A DNA stretch of 64,000 nt from a virus. Positions 41,001-51,075 of this stretch are shown here, piece by piece (position 1 is the stretch's first letter; the number at the start of each line of letters is the position of its first letter). The notes under the pieces were generated by a model. That model was not told the origin of the DNA, searched no databases, and saw nothing but the letters and a program-made list of their open reading frames with translations. Location of the stretch: positions 1-64,000 of the IMG/VR virus record IMGVR_UViG_3300036985_004421; one strand, given 5' to 3'. The position numbers were made by a program, and so were the translations under genes.

Positions 41001-44000
41001 AGGACGTTGATGCTATTATTGAATTGGCCAAGTTGAGCATAGAGGAAATGGGCCAGTCACTCCAAGAGTTCGTGGACGAAATGGTAGTTGCCTTTGGAAA
41101 GAAGCACCCAAACATTACACAGCTCGCTACTGATGTTTACAATAGTGTAAGTCTAGGTGCTGATACAGCTACCAATGAAGTAAACGTATGGGTGAATGAA
41201 TTTTTGAATGCTGAACCTACTATTGAAAGTAGTCAAGCAATGCCTGTAGCAGAAAATGAAGAGCAACGGAAATTACGTAACTCTATTCTAGCTGTAGTCG
41301 ATAAAGCAATGCTTGCCGGTGGTGAATGGCTGCGTGAAAAAGACTTTAAGACTATCGGAGTAAACAGCCGTATGCGCAACTTTTTCAATAACCCTCATGC
41401 GTATATCATGATGAATGCGATTGATGGTTATTCAAGGAATTTGAAAGGCTACTCATTCATGAAAACTCTTCTGACCAAAGACGAAGCAATGAACATCATG
41501 CAGAATTTCGTTGAGGAAATTGACAAGATGGAAGAGCGTACTGGATTTAAGCTAGATAGTAAACGCATTAAAGCTCCATCGCACAATGATGTCAATGCAA
41601 TAGTAGAAGGGTTCTTTAAGCAATTCCAAGATGCATGGATAAATAAAGACCCTGAGAGTTATGCCATCTTTGACCAGTATGCACAATTAGTTAGGGGTAT
41701 TCCATCCATTAAGCCATCATTCCAAATGGCAGGACCAAATGAATGGTCAGACATAGGATTGAAGAGATTGGTTACAGGCCTATTCACAGAGTCAGGATTG
41801 ATGCTAGATCCAGAGGACATTACTCAAACCTTACAAAGCATAGCTGCTAGTGTGCCGAGAGAAGGTGGTAATAAAGAATGGATCAAGCTCATGCGCTCTA
41901 TAGCCAACGGTAAAAAAAGCCTAGAGCAAGATATAGCTGAACGTATGCTTAATCGTATTTCTGCACTGGTTGACCTTAATGCACAGAATGTAAACGATAG
42001 CGGAGAGCTTAAAGCTATCATCAACACATTGGCTAATATGGGTACTGACCAAGTAGTGGCCAGTGTCATAGGCACAGACGGAGTAGTACGCAGAGAAGTA
42101 ATGAATGTATCTATGGCGCCAAAGGAGATTGCTTCTAATGTGCTAGGTATGATTGAGAAGTACATGAGCCAATCACGGGCTATAAGCGCATTCAATTCGC
42201 TCATTACTGAATACAAAAATATCAGTATGGAAATTACAGCACAGATTAAAGCTGGTCGTCCATTAACCGTAGCGCAAGACGTTGCTTATTCACGAAGATT
42301 GCTTGAACTGTACCATCAGCGTATCATCCAACCTTACGGTGGTAAGATGGATATTAAGGGTGACTATGTAGGCGAAGTGATTAAGTCTATACAAGAAAAA
42401 GAATCAACCACACCTACGTGGATTCGCGTAGCTGGCATGCTTCAAATTTTGGATAATGCACAAGCGAAACAGAGAATCAATAGCAACAATACAATTGATG
42501 TACTGGAAAGCACTCGCCCGTATTATGAGTTGCTAGGCAAGGTAATGGTAGAAGCAGAGCCTAATGCTACATCATGGAGAAATGCAGATGGCGAAAACGT
42601 CACAGCACAAGGCCCTAGAACCCACGTAGACTTGGTATCTGATAGCATGAACATCCCTACGGAAAAGGGTGGTACTACACCTGCAGAGAAGATGCTCAAA
42701 GTGGGCTTCTTTCAAAACAATCCAATACTCAAGTTTTGGAATAAGACTAAAGCTGTAGGTCGCCAAAAATGGAACGAAGGAAGTTTCAAGAAGGAGTTTG
42801 GTATGTCCATAGATAAAATGCGATCGGATGGAATACTTGCGGATAACCTAGTTGCATTCTTTGAAGGAACTAAAGACGGATATCAGCACATGTATATGCT
42901 GAATGGTGACCGTGACACGCGCTATATGTTCAATGCACCACTAATGAATGTGGACCAACTTGCGGAGCAATATGGCATAATCAACGGAAAATTCGATTCT
43001 AACTCACCCATAGTAAAGGCATTTGAAAAGCGTGCTGCAGATGCCGTGGCTCTAGGTGTAAGTAAAAAAGACGGATTGCTATTGAATGAGGAAGGGCTAA
43101 AGAGATTGAATGCAACATACTACATTCAATTCAAAATAGCAGATGGCAAATTTGTGGCTGATGGCGATTTGACTTTGAAGCATAGGTTAAATGCGACCAA
43201 TACGTTGCTAAAAAAATTCGAAGAGTTGAATAAACAATGGGTGCAATATGATGGTATGTCATTGCGCTATGTGGATGCTGTTCAAGTTATGGCACGTAAA
43301 AATCCAGAGCTGGCTGAATTATTCAATCAAAACGTAGATGCCAATACACGTATGCGAAGATTAGCTGCGTTGTATGAGGGTAATAATACCATCAATGAGT
43401 TGGCGCTAACTGATGTGTTTGTAGGTGACCCAATCTATTTGCGCCCAGGGGCAAAAGCTTTGAAGGATGCAAAGAGTCAATCTACACGAGGTATGAACGT
43501 AGCATCTACAGTCGGTCCAGTTTATGTAGTTACGTTGAATGAATTACCTGCTACTGATTCTGGCGGATTCATGAACTCGTATATGAGTGAGCGTGCAAGC
43601 AATGGTGTAATCAATGGACTTGGGCCTAATATGAAGATAGGGTTCTTTGGAGTAGAACGCCATGGTAAAAATGCTGGACATGGCATGTCATTAAAAATGG
43701 CTACCATGAATGCGGTGCGAGGTAAAGATGGTAAGAACAAAATGGAATACGACCACGGAACTTCTGACCAGTACGCAAAGATGGCAGAGCTGATGGATAA
43801 ACTCGAAGCTCACATTATGGCCACTACTAAAAGTGATGTACGTCCGAATATATTGATTATTCCACCTTCATCACAAAAGGTTTCCTCGCTTAGATTAAAG
43901 CCAATCAATTTGAATGAGCTTAGTTCTTTGAGTTTCAATGAAAGCAACTTCAAAAAGATTACACCGGAAACAGCTACGGTGAACTTTAACATCAACCATG

Positions 44001-47000
44001 ATATGACTGATGGCGCTTATGCTAAACGCCAATTGGTACAGATGCTTTCCATTATACAGGAAGCGGTAGAAGGTAAAGAGCTACCTGACCGTAAGCAATT
44101 CATTGACAAGTTTCAAAACTTGATGGTGGATGTAATGAAGGAGCAAATGCGTAAGGAGTTTGGTAGCACTACCAATATCGGCCAAGTAGATGCACTAGCT
44201 AAAAAGTTAATTGAGCAAGTGTTTGGAAATGATATGTCATTCAGTACGAAAGCTGCACTACAGCATCTAAAGAACTTGTATGAGAATGAGAACGTTGACC
44301 ACCACATAGAGGACGAGAATATCTATGGTACAGCATTAGGTAAGCTAACTCAAACGTTTAATCAAGTAGCCACTACAATGCAGCTTGACGGTGGCTCACT
44401 TCAAACATTTGCCGACCTTGAAACCGACCCTGATAAAAAATTGAAATGGGATGGCCTGACTACACCAGAGGTAATGGTTCCACCTGCAATGGGTAATGTC
44501 GGTGATACGATTATTCTTGCGCGTGTACCATCATCAGGTTCTGAATCGATGTTTGTTGGTAAGATAGTAGGACACTTACCTGCTAATATGAATGGAGCTA
44601 AAGTACCTGCAGAGTTTTTGCTGTACTCTAACTCTGACCACGATGGAGATATGCTTCATGGCTTCCTAAAAAATCAATCAGGACCAGCCAAGCAAGCATT
44701 TGTAGACTTCATGATGTCAGATGAAGCAATGCTTTCACAGACCTTCTTACGCAAGCGCGACCACCCATTGACCCTAGATGCATTGGGAACAGCCTTGAAG
44801 CAGGCAGGGTTAGCAGAAGTGCCCGTAAATCTGAATAGTGTAACAGGAAGGATGGCAGTTCTGGACAGCATGAATGCATCTACTTCTGCTATTGGGGTGT
44901 TTGCCAATGCTAAAAAGATATTCACCAACTTAACTGCTTCGGGCAAGAGTACTGTGGAGGAAACGCACATTCTCCTAAATGGAGTAATGGTTCCAGCGAG
45001 AAAGTACAGCCATAAAAACCTGACCATGATGGGTGAATTGCTACAGGCTGCACTAGATAAGTTTGACAAGCTTCTTCTCTCTCGAATGGGAATTGATATG
45101 TCAAACATCAATGAAATATCATTGCTTGCCAATTTGGAAACGATAGATGGGGATGTAATGTCGTATGCTGATGTCATTCAGTTACTGCAGACACCCGAAA
45201 TGAAAGCCTATGTAGCTGGCATCAATGAATTGATTGGTCCATTTGAAGGAAAAGATACTGCATGGCCAGGTGATAAGACCACAATACTAGACGAGTTAAT
45301 TGCTAGTGCTCAAGCTAAAGGCAATGATTTGAATGTGGATATCCTCAGCTTGATTCGCACAGCAGTAGTTGAGGGCGCTGCATTAACCTCTGTGGCATCT
45401 ATGACTAGCATGGATAAGGGCATCAAATATGGCATGGGCCATGTGCTTCATTTGATGGATATGTATAACTCATTGAAAGCAGGTGGTAAGGGTTACCTTG
45501 AGTTATTTGATAACCCATTAGGAGAACACCATCACAAGGCTCTTGATATGTTTATCAAGACTATGCAAAAGCTTACGCTATCGTATGGTGAAGTAGCTAT
45601 TGGTACTGCAAAAAATCTTTGGAACGCAATCGGGTTTCAAGAAAGAAGCCCAAGGCATTGGGATAAGCTTCTGACCATTAACAATAAGATGCTGAATGCC
45701 TCTGTGACGTTGGGTAAGTACGACAATCCATCAGCGTTTGTTAATTCATTTGGAGAGTTTCTGTATGGGTTAAAGCATGGTAGCGATGTGATGTACCCAA
45801 TTAACTCAACTACAGCAGAAGAGATTGACAGCAGGGCTACTCTACAAGCTATGGAAATTGATGCTATCAATGCGCGTGAATCGTTGAAAGACAATCCAGT
45901 TCCTGTAATGCGTGAAGCTTATTTGAAAAAGATTCAAGACTATGTGATAGCACAGAACATGGTCAATAAGCTCACGAACAATCCTTTCATACGCAACATG
46001 TCCGTGTACAAGGATAAGGCAACAGGTAAAATCAATGTCGGCTTAAACAAAACAGCTAGAGGAATGAATGGCATTGATAAGCAAACCTTGCTTGATTCCT
46101 TTTCAGAGTTACCTACGGAATTTCAAGATAGGCTGCATGACTACTTGCTACTAAACTCAAACTCTAAGATTACCCCATCTTCCTTATGGTCACTATTGCC
46201 TAACAGTTCTGTAGAGCGATACAATACTGCAAGTAGATTGATGGAACAAAACAAAGGTCAGGTTACACCTACTGTTCGTCAAAACGTAGCTGCGTTCATC
46301 GAAGCTGTAATGTTGGATAGCCTGGACATGATAAAGGCTATTCGTATCAGAGCAGGTAGAGCATTTGAAAACACTTTCGTTTATGAAAAACCTCAATTAT
46401 CAGAGGACGAAAAAACTTCTTTGCTCAACCGATTGGAAACATACTTCCCATTGTCAGCTCAATCTATACTCGATCAGTCGGGTGCAGTGTTTAAGGTAAC
46501 ACATCCTTCCACAAGCTTTGGAACAAAATTACTTGGAAAGATGATGTTTAATGGAACTCCATTGATACGTGTAGCGAATGCTAATGGTGATGGACATCGC
46601 TATTTTGTACTGGCTAAATCAGATGGAGCATTGACTACTGCAGGTGGAGTATTCACGAAAGGTGTTGCTCAAACGTATGTGGAAATCACGGCAGGCGTAA
46701 ATGCTGCTGCAGCAAAAGGTACCAATGGATTTGTCATGGACGGAGATACCCGTTCACAGTACAATGCAGATGCTGTTTCAGAGGATATGCGTACACTATT
46801 CAAAGACCGTTTCAAAAATGTAAATGCAGATTTGAAAGAAGGAGTGCGCATGGAAACAGGAAATCACATGGGCACGATGAATGCGCCAGCTTCTGCTACA
46901 CGAACTATCGCAAGTGACCCTAAGCTATACAATAAAATACTTAAGCGATTACAGGAGAAGTTTCCGAACATTCAAGTCATGGAGTGGGAAGCCTATCAAG

Positions 47001-50000
47001 CAAAGTATGGTGCTGCTCCGGGTATTGGTCAAGCGCGTCAAGCTACTATGCTAGATGGTATCGAACGTGCCGTTGCTTGGTCAATGTCAGAAGGACATAT
47101 TGATACACCACCACACGAGTTTGCTCACCATTATGTATGGATGTTTAAGAATCACCCATTGATACAAAGGGGTATTGAATTGTATGGTTCAGAAGAAGCT
47201 TTGGTAGACGCGATTGGCAAAGACTATGTACGTCAGATAAACGGTAATGCAGTACAGCAAGCCTACTCTAAATTAGTAGCTGGCATGAAGGGCTTTGTTG
47301 AAAACCAAGCGGCTAAAGAAGGGTATGCGCAAGCGTTCTGGACATACATCAGGTCAATCTTTGGTTCTAATGACATTGCTCAGGTACTGGCATCAAATAT
47401 GCTTGAGGGTAAAGAGCTAGAAGGTGGAGGTACATTAGCTAATGAAGTAGGCAACATGGTTGGTCGTACACAGCTACGTTCTAATGCTCGGCAGTTTATG
47501 GATAGCGATGTAATTCCTCATAAGGTCAACAGGGCTGATGCTGATGTGAATAATTCTACTCTTCAATTTCGAATTGCATCATTAAACATTCTAGGTAAGT
47601 TGATTCAAAACGACATCCAAGCTCAACGATTACAGCAGGGTATTGGTAGCAGTTTCTTATTCGATGTAATTCAGAATGTTCCTGGGGTGAGTTCTACAGA
47701 TATGTGGAACACAGAGCAATTCTCAAAAGAGATAACAGCTGCTTTAAAACAGATGGTTTTCAAACCTGCAGACGAGTATTGTAAATCATCAATACTTTCT
47801 GGTGACATCAAAAACATTGACCCGTTGTTTATGGCAAATAGCTTTGAAGCTGACGTAGCCAAGTTGCTAAACTTGAATACTAACATGGGTGCTAATTCTG
47901 GTATGGTAAACGGATTGATCGCTTTGATGTACAATCCTAGCGACCCATTGAATAGTGCATCTATGATGGGCAAAGGTCTAAGTGCAATGGAGCAAGCAGA
48001 AGTACGTCAAGCTTACAATGCCATTATTCGCACGCATGCCATGATTGAGCATCAAAAAGTTGCATCTACTCAATTGAACATTGCCGAAGGGGAAGTAGCG
48101 GAAACCTCTAAGGTGCTAACTACAATCAATGATTCTATTGCAAGCAAAGCGTCCATACTCAAAAAGATATGGTTGGCCAGCTCTACTGGCGATGGATTTG
48201 TAAGCAGCATTGGTAAAGGATTCAGAGAAGCTTACAAGTTTTATCAGGATAAGTTTGACCGACTTGATGTGAAGGTTTTTGCGATCACAGGCGATGAAAG
48301 TGCTCCGTTGTATCAAGTGCTTGTGCAATCATTCAAAACAGCACAGAATAGGTACAACATGCTTTATCTAGGCACTACTTCTAACAAAGGAGCAGGGTTC
48401 ATGTGGCAAGATGGTATCAAGAACATCAAAGGACTAGGTGATATTACGTATGACACAGCAGGTCAAGGTGTGGTATGGAAATTAAAAGATACCACTCCTG
48501 TGGAAATGATGGTAGCTGATGTCACTAATGGCATTACTACTTACGTTCCGGTTACACAACCAATGAGTGTAGGTGAGAAAGTGTGGTTGTCCGTAATGGC
48601 CCAACAAGTAGATGCTAAAACAGGCACCAGTTTCCGTGATGTATTGAAAGATGGTGGCATAGGGTTTGGCACTAAGCGTAATGCTACAGACACCATGGAA
48701 ACTAAGTATCGTTTTACCGAAGCACAGATTGTGGCCATAGAAAACGAAGTCGCAGCTTATCAAGGCGGTGTACTTAATAGAGAGCTAGTTCCTGCAATAC
48801 GTCAAGTGTTTGATAAGATGGTACCGTACATCAACCAAACTTACAAGGAACTGACAGGACTAGATATGGAAATCGACCCTGACTACTTCCCAAAAACCAT
48901 GTTTAATTCAGAAAAACTATTAGGGTCGGGTGAGCACGTGACTGGTGAGTGGGATAGAGTTATTTCTCCATTGGGTATTATTGGTTCATCAGTAACGCTA
49001 CAAGCTCAAGATATCTTTAGCATGATGCATGACTACACTAAAAAAGGTGCGGAGTTTCATGCCTACGCTATTCCTATTCGTAATGCTGGAAAACTATTGA
49101 AAGGCAAAGATGCCGAAGGAGTTTCCTTGCACAATGCATTGATGAAAGTAGGAATGGGAGAGCACTTGACTGATGTTACCAAACACTTGATGGGAGTAGT
49201 CAATCATGCACATACGTTAGGTAGTGGTGACCGCAAGTTAAATGAGCAAAATGAAATTGAGTTTCAACACAAAATGCTTCATAAACTCCATGCACGCTTG
49301 ACCACATTTGCATTAGGTCACAATATGGTGGTAAACGCTACTCAGTTACTAGGTGGACCTATGGCCAGTCAACGCATTCCATGGAAGTACTTACAGTCGG
49401 ATGTATTAAGGCTTGACAAAACAATCATGTCACTAGGCGAAACCTTAAACATGAATAAGCTATTTACGATGGATAGCGTATTTGATTATGCGAACACTAC
49501 CATGCCAGAGTATCATGAAATGTTAGCGCATAGTGCCGACTTGTACGCTCGATTCAAAACCAAGTTGATTGACAGCTCACAGGAAGCCACCATGCAATCC
49601 GTATCAGGTGGTAAGGAAGATAAGATTCTATGGATGATAAAACCTTCAACGTTATTGGCAGGTATTACCTACATGGACTTACAAGTTCAAAGAACCATCT
49701 GGAATGCAGCTAAGAAAATGACAGCAGATTTGCAGCCACAATTAGCTGTAGGTAGCACAGAGTATTGGGAACACGTAGCTGCTGTAGCAGAGGATGTAAC
49801 TCGTGAAACTCAAGCTTCGTTTGATAATGTGAATCGAACTAGAGCACAGAACAATCCAGGATATAACTTCTGGTCATACTTCCAACGGTTCTCTTCTCAA
49901 TCTGTAGCTATGGCATCACAGATGAAAAAGGCACATTACCAATCGGTTCACAATCCTACTCCCGCAAATAGAATGCATGAGTATAGAGCTGCCGCTGCAT

Positions 50001-50491
50001 TTCTTTTAGTAAACTCAGCTGGTTATGCTGCTATACGAATGCTAAAAGATGAAGCAATGTTCCATGCAGCTCTTGAATTGTTTGGCTATGCTACTTTAGA
50101 TTATCCAGAAGCAGACGACCCTGATATGACGGACGATGAAAAGAAAGCTTTATTTTTCATAATGAAAACCATCAATTCAGCTTTGAATATAGCGCCAATA
50201 GTAGGTGAGCTTGGAGCTGCTGCATCAACATTCTTTTTTAATTACTTGATAACCAAAGATGCAGCACAAGCAGGTAGTAAAGTTGTAAGTCATGCAGCTA
50301 TAACCTTTCCTCAACTAGAAGTACCTGGCTTAGTTGCTTCTGGTGTAAAGAAAATATCAGAAGATGATTTGGTGCATGGCTATTGGGATTTATGGAAAGC
50401 TGGTGTTACTGGTTCAGGTCTGTCGGGTTCTTATTTTAGGGAAGCCGATGCTTTTAACAAAATTGCTGTGCCACAAAAATTCGATAAATAA
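38075..50491 (+). CDS. giant fusion: crAss-type virion RNA polymerase plus zincin-like domain
   Basis: This is a 4138-residue single open frame. Visible regions in order: a Gln/Thr-rich N-terminus; a Gly-rich hydrophobic stretch near 305-350 (FGGTMGLVPSAVVGVGTMGY); a Lys/Ala/Pro-rich linker near 883-920; and GVERHGKNAGHG near 1859-1870, reminiscent of the RNA polymerase beta double-psi barrel. Next come SDHDGD at 2187-2192, matching the beta-prime DxDGD catalytic triad, and HEFAHH at 3014-3019, a HExxH zinc-protease motif. Hydrophobic helices lie near 3972-4075. crAss-like phages are known to carry a virion RNA polymerase with this DxDGD signature, which injects and transcribes early genes. 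Here it appears fused to much extra sequence, perhaps for membrane passage and self-cleavage. Confidence 0.85.
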   Translation: MDEELLQQLLDEQAAQEGQVQTQTATAPVQAEVPTQQVGTQISPMRNPFITQQRRDRVPTNSWMDVVIDDPVSSVKDSPDAKHVETLSDEEIAQRLEFFANPSSNPQWMKEMEQDSAGFFNARNATIEEAAKREKEISGKEKDPNDFWKEYNGQFDDGSVGKKEQDKRKLDTYSAKMKEQGSSDEEVGNLESIWNELKKAKTGVELIPHALVNAVTGVQETIHDMSMDVVSIMYGLTPKETLTFKAVMMDGATAKFMATGERKDLKADIYDRFRAGLTEYMNQENDTVGALPTKTFNKSWGEGDYVGSLVAGFGGTMGLVPSAVVGVGTMGYGMVPYMAGMAESDKAVNSRLATGKELADAYRDGDNDQLMSWTTSSIVGYIEKLGLKKLGKGIEEAFNGKALKDKAVRFLSDSGIQGATETFQGGIEHVGTAYNKIKLANPEMSDAEAMAKAVKEGVLWYGSGEAFETFATTALGVSYMTGASHAAGKVWRKATETQEQKLAAKLDDPNVSEASKTILRDKFNQLRQQASAEYQQERTIFKSLSEEEQSELGSLARKVKDAGLTLAVLDPEVDQDAIQIAEQTKGELLARIDAIKAPVKKQLLEKDKEKLRSMGVYTVPMVDGVVNLNAKTQLHTEEEQKIAAKAIDEIIQTGVKEKLPIPQIAANIEASGHMVGDGILFTTQEYVEMATTKALPSLIEAFGDKTSAKNVAVATTELPIEVSTETAPVEEVASTTAVTEPISNEAVIADIEQRRSEELESNGLNRLLPLNIDDDPVLQKKIDLQKEIETKYATELSQVKVQAVKTPSTNALVPPTTSKADEVMAAAKAAIEGEREVDDLPFGVSSEANKENEAVATASEEIQAESESELNKEEEPVAVKKAPAKKISKPKAPAKPKATKKPKATTKKPVAKEKESAPTVTKEVAPVAELPTDPEARKEAIKARKAELMKGIAERWTSNKSGIASLPENQSDEMRQDVDAIIELAKLSIEEMGQSLQEFVDEMVVAFGKKHPNITQLATDVYNSVSLGADTATNEVNVWVNEFLNAEPTIESSQAMPVAENEEQRKLRNSILAVVDKAMLAGGEWLREKDFKTIGVNSRMRNFFNNPHAYIMMNAIDGYSRNLKGYSFMKTLLTKDEAMNIMQNFVEEIDKMEERTGFKLDSKRIKAPSHNDVNAIVEGFFKQFQDAWINKDPESYAIFDQYAQLVRGIPSIKPSFQMAGPNEWSDIGLKRLVTGLFTESGLMLDPEDITQTLQSIAASVPREGGNKEWIKLMRSIANGKKSLEQDIAERMLNRISALVDLNAQNVNDSGELKAIINTLANMGTDQVVASVIGTDGVVRREVMNVSMAPKEIASNVLGMIEKYMSQSRAISAFNSLITEYKNISMEITAQIKAGRPLTVAQDVAYSRRLLELYHQRIIQPYGGKMDIKGDYVGEVIKSIQEKESTTPTWIRVAGMLQILDNAQAKQRINSNNTIDVLESTRPYYELLGKVMVEAEPNATSWRNADGENVTAQGPRTHVDLVSDSMNIPTEKGGTTPAEKMLKVGFFQNNPILKFWNKTKAVGRQKWNEGSFKKEFGMSIDKMRSDGILADNLVAFFEGTKDGYQHMYMLNGDRDTRYMFNAPLMNVDQLAEQYGIINGKFDSNSPIVKAFEKRAADAVALGVSKKDGLLLNEEGLKRLNATYYIQFKIADGKFVADGDLTLKHRLNATNTLLKKFEELNKQWVQYDGMSLRYVDAVQVMARKNPELAELFNQNVDANTRMRRLAALYEGNNTINELALTDVFVGDPIYLRPGAKALKDAKSQSTRGMNVASTVGPVYVVTLNELPATDSGGFMNSYMSERASNGVINGLGPNMKIGFFGVERHGKNAGHGMSLKMATMNAVRGKDGKNKMEYDHGTSDQYAKMAELMDKLEAHIMATTKSDVRPNILIIPPSSQKVSSLRLKPINLNELSSLSFNESNFKKITPETATVNFNINHDMTDGAYAKRQLVQMLSIIQEAVEGKELPDRKQFIDKFQNLMVDVMKEQMRKEFGSTTNIGQVDALAKKLIEQVFGNDMSFSTKAALQHLKNLYENENVDHHIEDENIYGTALGKLTQTFNQVATTMQLDGGSLQTFADLETDPDKKLKWDGLTTPEVMVPPAMGNVGDTIILARVPSSGSESMFVGKIVGHLPANMNGAKVPAEFLLYSNSDHDGDMLHGFLKNQSGPAKQAFVDFMMSDEAMLSQTFLRKRDHPLTLDALGTALKQAGLAEVPVNLNSVTGRMAVLDSMNASTSAIGVFANAKKIFTNLTASGKSTVEETHILLNGVMVPARKYSHKNLTMMGELLQAALDKFDKLLLSRMGIDMSNINEISLLANLETIDGDVMSYADVIQLLQTPEMKAYVAGINELIGPFEGKDTAWPGDKTTILDELIASAQAKGNDLNVDILSLIRTAVVEGAALTSVASMTSMDKGIKYGMGHVLHLMDMYNSLKAGGKGYLELFDNPLGEHHHKALDMFIKTMQKLTLSYGEVAIGTAKNLWNAIGFQERSPRHWDKLLTINNKMLNASVTLGKYDNPSAFVNSFGEFLYGLKHGSDVMYPINSTTAEEIDSRATLQAMEIDAINARESLKDNPVPVMREAYLKKIQDYVIAQNMVNKLTNNPFIRNMSVYKDKATGKINVGLNKTARGMNGIDKQTLLDSFSELPTEFQDRLHDYLLLNSNSKITPSSLWSLLPNSSVERYNTASRLMEQNKGQVTPTVRQNVAAFIEAVMLDSLDMIKAIRIRAGRAFENTFVYEKPQLSEDEKTSLLNRLETYFPLSAQSILDQSGAVFKVTHPSTSFGTKLLGKMMFNGTPLIRVANANGDGHRYFVLAKSDGALTTAGGVFTKGVAQTYVEITAGVNAAAAKGTNGFVMDGDTRSQYNADAVSEDMRTLFKDRFKNVNADLKEGVRMETGNHMGTMNAPASATRTIASDPKLYNKILKRLQEKFPNIQVMEWEAYQAKYGAAPGIGQARQATMLDGIERAVAWSMSEGHIDTPPHEFAHHYVWMFKNHPLIQRGIELYGSEEALVDAIGKDYVRQINGNAVQQAYSKLVAGMKGFVENQAAKEGYAQAFWTYIRSIFGSNDIAQVLASNMLEGKELEGGGTLANEVGNMVGRTQLRSNARQFMDSDVIPHKVNRADADVNNSTLQFRIASLNILGKLIQNDIQAQRLQQGIGSSFLFDVIQNVPGVSSTDMWNTEQFSKEITAALKQMVFKPADEYCKSSILSGDIKNIDPLFMANSFEADVAKLLNLNTNMGANSGMVNGLIALMYNPSDPLNSASMMGKGLSAMEQAEVRQAYNAIIRTHAMIEHQKVASTQLNIAEGEVAETSKVLTTINDSIASKASILKKIWLASSTGDGFVSSIGKGFREAYKFYQDKFDRLDVKVFAITGDESAPLYQVLVQSFKTAQNRYNMLYLGTTSNKGAGFMWQDGIKNIKGLGDITYDTAGQGVVWKLKDTTPVEMMVADVTNGITTYVPVTQPMSVGEKVWLSVMAQQVDAKTGTSFRDVLKDGGIGFGTKRNATDTMETKYRFTEAQIVAIENEVAAYQGGVLNRELVPAIRQVFDKMVPYINQTYKELTGLDMEIDPDYFPKTMFNSEKLLGSGEHVTGEWDRVISPLGIIGSSVTLQAQDIFSMMHDYTKKGAEFHAYAIPIRNAGKLLKGKDAEGVSLHNALMKVGMGEHLTDVTKHLMGVVNHAHTLGSGDRKLNEQNEIEFQHKMLHKLHARLTTFALGHNMVVNATQLLGGPMASQRIPWKYLQSDVLRLDKTIMSLGETLNMNKLFTMDSVFDYANTTMPEYHEMLAHSADLYARFKTKLIDSSQEATMQSVSGGKEDKILWMIKPSTLLAGITYMDLQVQRTIWNAAKKMTADLQPQLAVGSTEYWEHVAAVAEDVTRETQASFDNVNRTRAQNNPGYNFWSYFQRFSSQSVAMASQMKKAHYQSVHNPTPANRMHEYRAAAAFLLVNSAGYAAIRMLKDEAMFHAALELFGYATLDYPEADDPDMTDDEKKALFFIMKTINSALNIAPIVGELGAAASTFFFNYLITKDAAQAGSKVVSHAAITFPQLEVPGLVASGVKKISEDDLVHGYWDLWKAGVTGSGLSGSYFREADAFNKIAVPQKFDK

Positions 50492-50493
50492 TT

Positions 50494-50501
50494 TACTTTT
50501 G
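50494..50501 (+). promoter_or_regulatory. TACTTTTG box before the tail-fibre-region genes
   Basis: TAnnTTTG lies four bases before an ATG, in the first gap after the giant gene. A transcript from here would be nearly leaderless, and there is no clear -33 element, so this is a weak call. Confidence 0.35.
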
Positions 50502-50505
50502 AGCC

Positions 50506-51075
50506 ATGGCAACAATCCTTATCCCTCAATTAGACACTACCTCACAGTGCGGTAGCTTGATATTCACAGATGCAACTGCAGTAGGTACTGGCACAGGCTA
50601 CGATGTAGCAGGTGGCATAGACCTGTCTACCGTGACAGATGCTTCGCTGTCCTACACAAACCTAGCAGGTACATCATCAGGTTACTTGTGGGCTACGGGT
50701 GATTGGATTCCAGCAACGGGTGACATGTCGTACACGATTGATTATCCATCATTGCTTGGGGTATATGAATTGACCTATAAGGTAACGGGTCTAATTGACG
50801 GAGTAGGTGAACCCGTGACTATTGAAACATCGTTTATGGTGTTGTTTGACTGTGCTGTAATCGCTTGTCTAAAGTCTAAGGTACTTGCACTTGCTAAGCA
50901 GGGTTGTGGATGCTGTGGAGGCTGTGGAAATGGCCTTGACCAAGCTAAAGTGAATTGGATGTACGCTCAATTGTCTGCTGTGCAGATAGCATTTGCAGAA
51001 GGGTACTACGATTGCCTTGATGGAATACTTCAATCAGTACTTGCTAAATGCGATAATGCCTGTAGCTCATGCTAG
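50506..51075 (+). CDS. cysteine-rich tail-region protein
   Basis: This 189-residue protein (MATILIPQLDTTSQCGSLIF) has a Thr/Gly/Asp-rich beta N-terminus. A cysteine cluster, GCGCCGGCGNG, sits near residue 145, and a last stretch CDNACSSC closes the chain. Such clusters are common in proteins near tail fibres of Bacteroidota phages and may bind metal or form disulfides outside the cell. It overlaps the next gene by seven bases. Confidence 0.65.
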   Translation: MATILIPQLDTTSQCGSLIFTDATAVGTGTGYDVAGGIDLSTVTDASLSYTNLAGTSSGYLWATGDWIPATGDMSYTIDYPSLLGVYELTYKVTGLIDGVGEPVTIETSFMVLFDCAVIACLKSKVLALAKQGCGCCGGCGNGLDQAKVNWMYAQLSAVQIAFAEGYYDCLDGILQSVLAKCDNACSSC

